The notes below the pieces were generated by a model. That model ran no database searches. It was not told the DNA's origin and saw nothing but the letters and a program-made list of their open reading frames with translations. This document shows, one piece after another, positions 21,300-30,581 of a stretch of DNA of 35,676 nt. The first letter of the stretch is position 1. The number at the start of each line of letters is the position of its first letter. The translations under genes and the position numbers were made by a program. Origin of the DNA: Gnetum montanum (lineage: Eukaryota > Streptophyta > Gnetopsida > Gnetales > Gnetaceae); assembly GCA_015680685.1 (NCBI GenBank), contig MNCI01030164.1:910440-946115 (forward strand), in the 5' to 3' direction.

Positions 21300-24200
21300 G
21301 CACCTAAAGTTTTTCTTCTTCTATTCTGGAATCATGCATTGTTCATGCTAATGAACCAATGTTTGATGGAGTTGGCAAATCCCATGGGCATGAAAGCTAT
21401 GGACACATTTGGTTTTCTTTGACATACCAAGCTATGAATTGCCTTCTTTCTTCCTCAAATTCTTTGGCCTTTTCTCTTAATTCATGATAGTCTAAGAGTC
21501 TTTTATCTAGGTTTTTTGCTACATCTTTCTATCCATGATAACTAGCCTTTACTAATTCTAGTTCTAAGTTTTCTACCTAGAGTTTTTATAAAGCATCCTT
21601 TTTAGTTTGCAAACTCTTTCTCAAATAAGGCATAAGTAGTTTCTACTTGTTGTTCTAGCTCATTTTTGGACCTACCTGTTGTTAACATGGCCAAATTAGG
21701 ATAATAGAGGTTTGCTAATGTCATGTATTCTTTCAAGTCCATTGTTTGCAAGTCTTTATTTCTTTACTTTCACTTGATAGGTGTGGGCCATGCTATCTAA
21801 GATGGGTTGCAAATCAGGATTTTTTTGTGTAATAAAACTAAGTTTGGTCTTTTCCATCTAAATCTCTTTCTCATTTATCTACTTGTACATGCCCACTTAG
21901 TCTTGGAAGTGCACTTCAACCTCTCATGCTTTTTTACCTCATTCTGCCATGTGCTAATTTCTATCTAATAGTGCATACCTCCTCCATATAGAGGGTTCTA
22001 TGTTCTCTCACAAGGTAGCTCCTATCTTGGTTGACCCTCATCAATTACACTCTTAACTAATGGATACTTTCTTCTAGAATTTTTTTCTACTTTTCTACTA
22101 TGATCAACCTCATGTTGTCAATGGCAAGTTGTTTGTTTTGTTTCTATATAGCAGTAAGTGCCTAAAAAAGTGCATATGTTTGTGCTTTAGCTATAGAGGC
22201 ATTTCATACTACTTTCTCCTTCTCATCTACTAAGTGTTTGTTCTGCTTAATCAATTTGTTGATCTACTCTTTTTTGAATTGCTCAATCTAGTTAAGTGTG
22301 ACAAATTATGTGAAATCTCTTCTTTCAGCTCTTAGGGCTATGAGCTCTTATTGTAGTTTCAAACTTTCTATTTTTTCATGTTCTACCTTTGTTTCGACCA
22401 TGACCAACTTCCCTTTAGTGAAAATCCATTCTAACTGCATTACAGTGACATCACTTGAAATGTCGAAGAGTGTTGTCATTACTTGTCCTATTTGCAATAG
22501 TTTATCAAGTGCATCCTTGTGATCGGCAAGAGTCATTGAAGTTCTGTCTAGTATCTGTGCATCTCTATTTCTAGTAAGTTCTATCGATGATACAATAGGT
22601 ACATTGAATGTCTCTTGGATGTGATTGGTGACCACCTCTACTACTCTGGCTACATCTTGGTGCTGCATTACCATTACTATGGCTCCTTCTCTAGTCTCTA
22701 GTACTAGTTGGAATGATGTAGCATTTCTAGATATCATTTTTGATCATACCTCTCCTCCTAACTCTAATGAAATTTTTCTACCTGTAGGATCAACTAAAAC
22801 TATGGGTATTATGGCACTATCAATGACCTTGTGCAAATTTTCCTCTTCTTTGGTTTCCCAGCTAATTCTTTTTGTAATCTAGTGCAAATGGTTAATGGAT
22901 GGTTAATAGTCTTATGGCAACAGTGGCAATAAAACCTATAGCTATTGCTACCCTTGCTATTGATTGTTGGGCTCTACTTGTTGATCTTGTCATTTCTCTT
23001 ACTCTTGATCTTGTTCTTTTTTTGGTTCTTGTTCATCATCCTCATCTTTCCTAGGTAGTGCTAGTTTGAGCAACTTGGCATATAAAGCATTCTGGACTCT
23101 CCTGGGAATGTCATTGGTGTATCCTAAGATTTCAGCTGACCTACAAAGTTTCCTAATAAGGCAAGGAAATGATAGTGTTGTCTTCCCAATCTTTCTTTTT
23201 TCAAATAATCATTGAATTTCCATAAAATAGAGTTGTACTAGATTAGCATTGAATTTGCCCATCAAAATTGCACTTCCTTTATCAACATAAGTTGATAATT
23301 GATTGAGTCCTTTTGTTGGGAACATATGATAAGTGCCAATTTTAAAGTATATCCTCTTCTCCAAATTTAGTTCATTGTAGCCTTTACCTTTCTTGACATA
23401 AACCCTTTTAAACCATAATTTTCTTATTTCTAGATCTAATCGAGTGGATAGATATGATAATATTTCCCCTTCATTTGCTATATTCAAAGCTTTAGTAATT
23501 GCCTTGATTGAGAATGAAACTAAAATTCCTATAATATTGATTGTAGATCACTCTTCCTTGTTGTGCAAAAATTGGGATGTTTCTCCAAGATACCATTCAC
23601 CACTTTCTGATAGAATTGGTCATAGTGGTGATGCCTAGAGTTTCATCGTAACCACTTTAGGAAAAAATGCCATGAACAGTCCAAAGTTCATTTCCAAGAT
23701 GACTATGGTAAAGATGGATCTTTCTTGGATGGGTTGGAGGTAGTCATGTGACAATGTGAGGTGTTATTCTTTCTCTTGTGGTGCTACTACCTCTCCTTTG
23801 GCTAATTGTCTCATAGTAAGAGTTTCTTGATTAATGCTAAATGAATGGGGTTCCTACTCCTCATGTTATAGGTCTTGTTCTTCATTTTTTCCTCTTCATT
23901 AGCCTCTTGATCATTTGTTTTCTTCTTGTGAGGGTTCTCCTTCTGCTCCTCCTCTTTTTGGTATCATCTACAATCATTAAGATTTCAAAATTACAAAGGT
24001 ATTTCCATGTGTTATTAATGGATTTATAGCTTACACATACCCTTATTTTCTTTAAGTTCATAGTTTATCATCATAGCAAGGTTAGAAGAATTTTCAAAAA
24101 CTTACCCCATAGGTGTTAGGATTCTTATAATTCCTCACAATTATTCATTTTATCTATATGTATGGATTGCTTATATTGATGGTTATGGTTCCTTCAGAAT

Positions 24201-24400
24201 ATTATGTAAGTGCTTTAGCATTAGTAGGATTGATTTATTCTTAAAAATTTCAACTTTCTCTTCATACTTAGCCTTAAAAATACCTCTCAAGTGTTAGGAT
24301 TTTCTGAAAAATTGGCTCAAATTTTCCTCACTAGCAACCCCAACATCCTGCCTGTTGTCATTGCCCCTAACCACCCCCCCTTCCCCCTTTCTCCATGACT
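21300..24400 (-). pseudogene. Gypsy-A accessory ORF: transposon-protein-like domain followed by coiled coil
   Basis: One - strand frame can be read from about 23830 down to at least 22200 with stops but little frame change, and coiled-coil-like sequence goes on to about 21340. The order is: an acidic/basic N-terminal region (about 24000-23780), then at about 23490-23050 a domain with M-F-P-T-K near its start, K-G-S-A-I-L-M-G-K-F-N-A-N-L, and LSFPCLIRKLC near its end. This spacing recalls the plant-specific 'putative plant transposon protein' domain (LLPT ... A-L-L-Y-x-I-x-x-G ... FP-LI-x-LC). A charged E/K/D/Q segment follows (KDEDDEQEPKKEQDQ near 22990). From 22737 to 21340 heptad-like Leu/Ile with Glu/Lys dominate (for example HLVDEKEKVV, EKAKEFEEERRQF). 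Almost all stops are TAG/TAA at likely Gln codons. The start codon is uncertain; an ATG near 24396 lies just after a purine-rich tract. The domain name is from memory and unverified. Confidence 0.6.
24368..24396 (-). other. Internal purine-rich tract
   Basis: On - this is a run of purines (GGAGAAAGGGGGAAGGGGGG, then GTGG). It lies between the internal promoter-like block and the accessory frame. It could be a central polypurine tract or simply a G-rich leader. Confidence 0.35.
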
Positions 24401-24571
24401 AATTTGAACACTTCATGATCAAATAGGTTCAAAAGTTACGAAACTCAAAGAGATATTAAGCAAGTTATGGCTTAGGAAAGCTAGGAGGTAAGAGATTTTT
24501 TCATAGAAGAAAACTTGAAAATTTTTTCTTACTTCAAATGATAAAGAATGAAAAAATTTTCTAACTCCCCA

Positions 24572-24661
24572 CATATTTATACATTTTTTGACACTAGATA
24601 TCAAGGATTTGATATTATGGATTTGATATCAAGGTAGATTTGATATTGGTGACTCGATATC
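24572..24661 (-). promoter_or_regulatory. Internal promoter-like block: TATA box plus GATATC cluster
   Basis: On - a TATA box (GTATAAATATG, 24572-24582) lies downstream of three GATATC (24597-24602, 24625-24630, 24656-24661) and two GATATT (24611, 24642). This is the same arrangement and spacing as the LTR U3 regions of the family, and the bases to its right (AAAGCCCTATAAAATTCATC on +) resemble the LTR end. It is in the middle of the internal region, some 200 bp upstream of the accessory frame. It may be a relic of an LTR or a dedicated internal promoter. Confidence 0.5.
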
Positions 24662-24682
24662 AAAGCCCTATAAAATTCATCT

Positions 24683-26150
24683 TTCAAAAAGATTGATTGG
24701 AAAAATTAATTCTTTTGGATGTTTAGAAGGTTTTATTGTGGCTCAGAGGGTTTGGACAATGACAATATGCAAAATTTCATCAAACATTTATCATTTGAAG
24801 TTCATAGTGAAGGAATCTCATGTGAGAAAAGTTCATAAGCTAGGTGAGAAGGTTAATGAATTCATATTCGTAGAAAAATTATTTTGAAATGATATGAAAA
24901 GTGTTTATTATTGTTTGAAAGTTTCAAGATGATGTGGAATTGCTTGGAAAGTATAAGATACAATAGTTATACAAGTGGATCCTCCCCAAAGAAAGCTCCA
25001 ACCCTTAATGCCCTTGTATAATGACACCTAGAAGTGTCCTTAGGCACCTAAGGAATTGAATGTAACACATACCTATTTAGCAAGACACACATTTTAGTAT
25101 CTCTAAATTTGGAAAATAACTGTATGTTACATAAAATCATAAGTTATGATTATTCAAACAGTGATATGAACTAGGCTTAGAAGGAATTGTAAAAATTAGG
25201 ATGTGAGGTGTCCTACCATAAGCATAATGAATTCTTGTGTTTTACTAGTAATTAAGGTAATTATTAGCCTTTCTATCCAAGATTCAAACCAAGTCCAAAC
25301 CACATCCAGTGACATTGCATCGTTTCATCTCTTGGAGTTACAATTGTTGGACTATTAATGTTACAAGGAGTATTGTTACTTGGCATATTGTCCAAGGTGG
25401 GAGTTTTATTCATGGCACTTTATTTTTATTTTTACATTGTTGAGAACCTGCCTACCTTTAGGCATGGGTAACATGTCTATCTAGTGGGACCCCTAGAAAT
25501 TTATTTTGTGCCCTTTTATTTGTTATTTGTGTCAACCTTTTAAGGCACAACTTATTTTACTATTATTCTCATTTTGTTGTTAGATCTACAAGGANCAACT
25601 TATTTTACTATTATTCTCATTTTGTTGTTAGATCTACAAGGATATAATACAACCTTAGTAACATGATAGAAGTTCACAATAGTAATCCAAAAAGAATCCA
25701 AAAATTCCCTTGATGTCATACCCTTTACATTCCCACTTGGTTCTTCATTTTTCTATGTAGGCATAATGATCACAAGTTTATTCTTAGTTGTATGATGGGA
25801 GAAGATATCATTATGGTCATGGTAAGAACCTATTATTAATGGAATGGGTAGATGGATGATGTGGGCTTACTATGCAAATAATCAATCTCTCATGACTTGA
25901 TAACATAGAAAAATCTTCACTTTATTGGGTTACATCTTGCCTTTATTTGAATGTGCCTTATTTGTAATCAAAATTATTTACAAAGGTTTTAAAAACAATG
26001 TATAGAAGAAATGGAAAAGATAATAAAAAATTGTGAAAAAGTATAAAGAATGGAAATTGTTAAAGAATTGAAAATTGAAAAGAAGTGTTAAAAAAAATTA
26101 GAAAATCACTTATTGATTTCCAAGTCATGATAGGATGCCTTCCCCATGAC
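24683..26150 (-). other. Gypsy-A central spacer, no coding recognised
   Basis: In an autonomous gypsy element RT, RNase H and integrase would follow the protease here. I searched the - translation for YxDD, FDVKSAF-like, H2C2 and DDE motifs and saw none. The sequence is AT-rich with poly-A/T runs. A single N with duplicated flanks is at 25548-25642. Confidence 0.55.
25548..25642. repeat. Exact 47-bp direct duplication around a single N
   Basis: 25548-25594 and 25596-25642 are identical, separated by N at 25595. Same pattern as at 16053-16141; most likely an unmerged contig overlap. Confidence 0.9.
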
Positions 26151-26159
26151 TAAACTCTT

Positions 26160-27206
26160 ATATGAGTGTTTAGAAAATGCTCCCAAAATCTCTTGGATCA
26201 TACATTCTAAGTGGTTGACTTACCATCTTTAGTGATTTAACTTTCTGATTATTATCCCATGTAATTTTGATGGTAGTGGAGTTATGTTTAGATAAGTCCT
26301 TGTTTTCCTTCCCTTCTGGTGTATGATTATGAGTTAATTGTTTCATTTTTGGGCTCTTAGTTGGAGTCATCTTAGAATGGGAATTAGTAACTGTTTTAGA
26401 TGTTTTCATGCATGTATTAGACAACTATTGGTTCTTGGATGGTGGCCACAAGGTGTCTTTTATTTTGGTGACCTCTACTCTTTTTGTTGCACATACTAGT
26501 TGTTTATTGTTATTATTATGGACTAGAATGGTAATTGTGTCATTGTTTTGAAGTGTCAGTCTACTATTTCACCCTTTACTTTCAGTAGTTATGCATGGAA
26601 TTTGCTATGTCTGTATGGCTCCATGTGCATCTTCCTTAGAAATTTCAACTAACAAATCTCTCATACTTAGCTTAGTATTAGTTGTGCTAAGCCATGCCCT
26701 CCCATGATTATTGGAAATTCCTTATCAACATCTTTCACATCAATAATCAAAAATTCTGTTGGATATGACCACCCATTGAAAATGGTCAGTACATCATCTA
26801 TCTACCCCAAAGGAGTGGTGACAAACTGATTCATAGGATCCAACCTAATATTGCATTCTTTCAACAATGGTAGCTTCCATGCTTGATATGTTTTGTAGAA
26901 AATCAAATTCAATCCAAAACCTTAGTCTAATAGAGATTTGCATGGTAAATTCTCAGCTATTCTCAAATAAATCAAAGGATTTACTAGATCAATTCTCTTC
27001 TTAGGAAGTGGTCCTACCTTGATCCATTCTATGACAATTTCAATAAGCATGACAACTTGTATGTTTGGGCTTGATGATGATGAAAGCTTGTTAATAGTGA
27101 TAAGATTTGTTTTAGGAGAAGATGGTTTTTGATGAAGCTCCAATTCTGCCCATGTTCTCGAGACTTGTCCTAAAGAAAGGATGTTTCTTTGTTTGGTCCT
27201 TAGCAT
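26160..27206 (-). pseudogene. Gypsy-A aspartic protease and C-terminal tail
   Basis: On - the retropepsin-like domain is read at about 26960-26690. The active-site segment is C-K-S-L-L-D followed by a stop then G, that is LLDSG with the Ser codon lost; the catalytic Asp is kept. Then come L-N-L-I-F-Y-K-T-Y, a PLGxIDDVL strand, and EFPIIMGGHGLA, equivalent to the PIILGRPFLA end strand. The 94-codon open piece 26922-27206 is the region just before and including the Asp. Beyond it to 26160 a Thr/Lys-rich tail is readable in two frames and ends near SYKSLVMGKASYHDLEINK, after which coding stops. Confidence 0.75.
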
Positions 27207-27279
27207 TATAGGTGAGATCTTTCACTTATATACTTATTGCCTTTGTAGCTTTCCTCTACTATGATTGTATTAGAAACTC

Positions 27280-29620
27280 TCCTTGCATTATGGATGATGG
27301 CACTAGTGGCAAAGGATTCGAATTGAGATTTGAAAAATCAGTTTCTTGTGGATGCATGTACGAGTTTGAATTGAACCTTGGTGGCATCAGTTGATGGTAT
27401 TTTGGCATATAATAATGTGGAGTTTGTATAGTAGCATTTGCTGAAAATAAAAGTCATTGGACATAGTATTTATAAGGTTCATGTTGTTGATATGGATACT
27501 ATTGGTAAGGCAATGGCATGGCCCACAATTGAGGTTGTTGCCATTGCTAATGATATTGCTCCTACAGTTGTGACAGGGCTCCACCATGATAGTACATTAG
27601 TTGAGGTTGTTGTTTGTAGTTACCTTGAGAATAAGGCAACCATTTGGGCACCTATTTTTGAACAAGTTTAGGGTTAACTAAGTATTTCCCTATTTCTTGC
27701 AAATGTTTCATAACTAGACAACATCCCTTAGGATGTTCATACTAACACACAGTACAACCTTCATCATCTGTAGAGTTGGGTATTTAATACCTTAGTTAAG
27801 AAAGCAAATTTACTTTTACATCCAAGTTCTCTCTTCTTTCTTTTGTCTTTGCCTTTTATGAAGGCTTGGTCTACTCTTTCCTTTGCAATCTTTAATGCTT
27901 TTGTGCACCTTTCATCAAATAAATTCTGCATTTTTGCAACCTATATGCTTACATTGGCAATAAATTTTTAGATTGGTAGCATCTCTTTTCAGATGACTTG
28001 GTCCAAGCTTTCTTCCTCTTGGGTATTACACACTCATGCAACTCTCTTTTGGATTGATGGAAATCTATTGTATTCTTCAGGTAATTCCCTCTTTTTGAGT
28101 TCTCCTTCTTCTTTGGCCACTTGGTCGATGAGTCTTTAAATTTCATGGTCGATTAGTTCTAATAATCTTCTCTAGGCATAAATCCCAAAAGTCTCTCTTA
28201 TTTTTCTTCCTACCCCATCCATGATGTGCCTAAGCTATTTCTTTGATGAAAATTCATGTCCTGGGCATCTATGTAACAATGAATAATATCTACCCATTAC
28301 TACATCAAGGGTCTCATGAGTTCCTTTTTTCCAATTCTAGATCTATTTTCTTAGATTTGACATTCATGAATAGGATTGATATTTACCATTAAAGATTTCA
28401 AGCATGGTACTCTAGTGTCTGATGGATTCAGATTCTAGTAACCTATACCAACTTTTTTCTTCCTTCAAAAATATGACAGGAAATTATTTTAATTTTTGCT
28501 AATCACTCTCTATGTTTTGAAGGGCATAGGCATCATGGCATGCTTGAAGGTGATGCTGGGGATCAATGTTGTATCCACATTCAAATCATGTTATATTGTT
28601 CATGTCTAGTTGTTTGATTCAACTATCTCTCACATGCATGATCAGTATGTAGATAGCTTCCTAAATATTTATTATGCTTCATGTTGGCAGAAGGGGTTCA
28701 TCATCGTGGTCGCGCTTGTATGCTGTATTGTAGAAATGACCCCTTGTATGCTCATTCATCTTTTGATCCTTTCTTTTGTCTCTTCTCCTTCTTCTTTCAT
28801 GCTCTTCATCTTCTAAATCAAAGTATCTTGAATATTTATCATGATGACCATGAGTTCACCTTTCATTCCTATTAGAGTCTTAGTACTTATGCCTTCTCCT
28901 GTTAGAGTTCTTTGATGATCGTGATGAGGCAAATGAGGTGGTAGGAGAATGGTGTCAATTGGTTCTTCTTTCATGGCTCTTCTATGTCTCCTTGTAATGT
29001 TTAGCAAGATTCCTTGGCCTAGAGTCCCACATGTATCTCGAGTTAGTAGCCTCCCTCTTATTTGTCTCTACCAAAGTAGAATGAAGTTGGGCTTTGACAT
29101 GTTCCTTTAATTTGATGATAAGTATCATTGAAGGTTCCTCATGGTTCTGGTGGAGTTGTTCTAAAATAAGTTGATTAGCATCATGTTCTTCTATGATAAC
29201 AAAAGTGTTAGTCTACTTTCCTTTGATATGTATATGTTTGATGTCCATGGAAGCATCTCTTCTCATCTACTCATTGGTGGGTTCATAGGATCTAGTCATG
29301 TGTTGAGTCACATTATACTTTTCCAAGATCTAGTCCAAATGCATTTCCCTTAGAGTAGTTTGTAACATGTTCAGTGCTGCATGTTCTAGAGGTATGACTA
29401 TATCACCTTGCATGTATCTCTACATCATTTTCTTGTCTTGATAGAAGATGAAAATAAAATCTAGATGATATGGATCAATGTGAGCATAAGTGATCTGTGC
29501 CTACATTGGCATCCCTAATTCTTCTTCATCAATAATTCTATAAATGCTCCTTGTCTACTTTCTAGTGTTGATTGATCAATATGTGAAGCTATATTATAAT
29601 TTCTAGATTGTTTGAGTTAA
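27280..29620 (-). pseudogene. gag: Gypsy-A gag pseudogene
   Basis: On - this is a long gag-like frame with stops. N-terminal part (29600-29100): I-I-D-E-E-E-L-G-M-P, AQITYAHIDPYHLDF, LNMLQTTLREMHLD. Then a strongly Arg/Asp/Glu-rich region near 28770 (EERRRRRDKRKDQK after D-L-E-D-E-E-H). The retrotransposon gag core is at about 28580-28200: DPQHHLQACHDAYALQNIES, then KEEKSWYRLL, then ETLDVVMGRYYSLLHRCPGHEF. A Gln/Pro/Tyr-rich C-terminal part (27690-27300) follows a Cys/His cluster (CTVC, three residues, H, three residues, C) that may be a degenerate zinc knuckle. About 780 codons including the linker, longer than most gag. Stops fall mainly where Gln or Trp is expected. Confidence 0.8.
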
Positions 29621-29711
29621 AATTATGCTTTACTTATGTTATTAGTTTTGACTTTAAGTTTTAGATACCGCGAACTTTGAAAAATAATTAACTTAGCATA
29701 ACATTAACTTG

Positions 29712-29729
29712 TCCATGACAACAGTGCCA
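29712..29729 (-). other. Gypsy-A primer binding site, tRNA-Asp type
   Basis: On + it reads TCCATGACAACAGTGCCA, differing from the tRNA-Asp 3' end at five positions, four of them transitions. One base separates it from the LTR at 29731. Confidence 0.8.
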
Positions 29730-29730
29730 A

Positions 29731-30576
29731 TGATGAGTGGTGGAGTATTCACCAACCAACCATATGAGATACAAGTGTTCACACACAATGCCAATCAAAT
29801 TTTGTAGACAAGGCACTATGATTATGTGAATAACTAGTTAGAGTTCATGATCGTTGTCTTCCCACGTGAGTCAATAAAGATAATGCATATCGTTTAACTC
29901 ATGATGAGGTATAGGATATATGATGTTGTATTGGCCATAGTGCTCCTAGCTAATATGAAGTAAATGTAGTAGTTTCTAAATCTAAGTGTCAGTAAACAAA
30001 TCTAATCTAGCATATGTGATGAGAATCTGGTCCTAATCTTCTGTTCACATCTTGGACTTCATGTAACTACTACTGGGATTACCAATAACACACTACTGGG
30101 CATACCAAGTGATAGTACTACTGGGTTACCAAGTAGCTACACTTAAGTGCTCAAGATCAGTCATACTCATTCTGCTTAATAACAATAATTATAAAATGCA
30201 TTAAAAGTAAATCATTAACTAAGTGAAAATAATAAATACTAAGTGATGCTATAATGATGTAGAGTAATCTCCATATTTATTTTTGGGCATGTAATGTGTC
30301 CAAGTACATCACACTCAAATGAAGACTCCATTCAATTACAAGACATCATACTATAGGCATACACTACTACGTGCTAAGTACTAAAATCAAATAAACAAAC
30401 TAATAGAGTTTATCTAGTATGGAATGAATTCTCTTGGATGGTATGCCTAACTGTTGTATTTAAAGGCCTTGCACACATCAACAATATCACATATCTAACA
30501 TCGTATCATGGGCTTTGATATTGTGACTCTAATATCATATACTCAATATCGTAGCCTACAAAATCATGATTTATTA
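29731..30576 (-). repeat. Gypsy-A 5' LTR (right)
   Basis: It starts TGATGAGTGG on + and ends TTTATTA (decayed TTATCA). The TATA box has become CCTTTAAATAC (30456-30466) and no perfect GATATC remains. It holds three TACTGGG-x-TACCAA units at 30071, 30094 and 30119 (the left LTR shows fewer). Confidence 0.9.
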
Positions 30577-30581
30577 GATAT
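30577..30581. repeat. Target-site duplication of gypsy-A, right copy
   Basis: GATAT, identical to 20157-20161. Confidence 0.9.

Larger units (their letters stand above)
20162..30576 (-). mobile_element. Gypsy-A: complete but non-autonomous tRNA-Asp-primed Ty3/gypsy element
   Basis: LTRs 20162-21008 and 29731-30576 (847 and 846 bp) flank an 8.7-kb internal region, with PBS at 29712-29729, a polypurine edge at 21009-21023 and a perfect GATAT target duplication. In transcription order on - it contains gag, protease, a spacer without coding, a TATA/GATATC block and a long accessory frame. I find no RT, RNase H or integrase motifs. The LTRs differ at roughly one base in seven by eye, so the insertion is old. 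The insertion splits a LINE. Confidence 0.88.

Noticed and set aside
22298-22882. Two + strand open frames (22298-22522 and 22625-22882)
   Set aside because: They are antisense to the gypsy-A accessory frame and have no similarity of their own.
23841-24029. + strand frame resembling a membrane segment (Leu/Phe-rich)
   Set aside because: It is the complement of the acidic/basic N-terminal region of the gypsy-A accessory frame.
28610-28875. Overlapping + strand frames with hydrophobic stretches
   Set aside because: They are antisense to the Arg-rich part of gypsy-A gag; the poly-Leu/Phe/Ser look is the complement of Glu/Lys/Arg codons.
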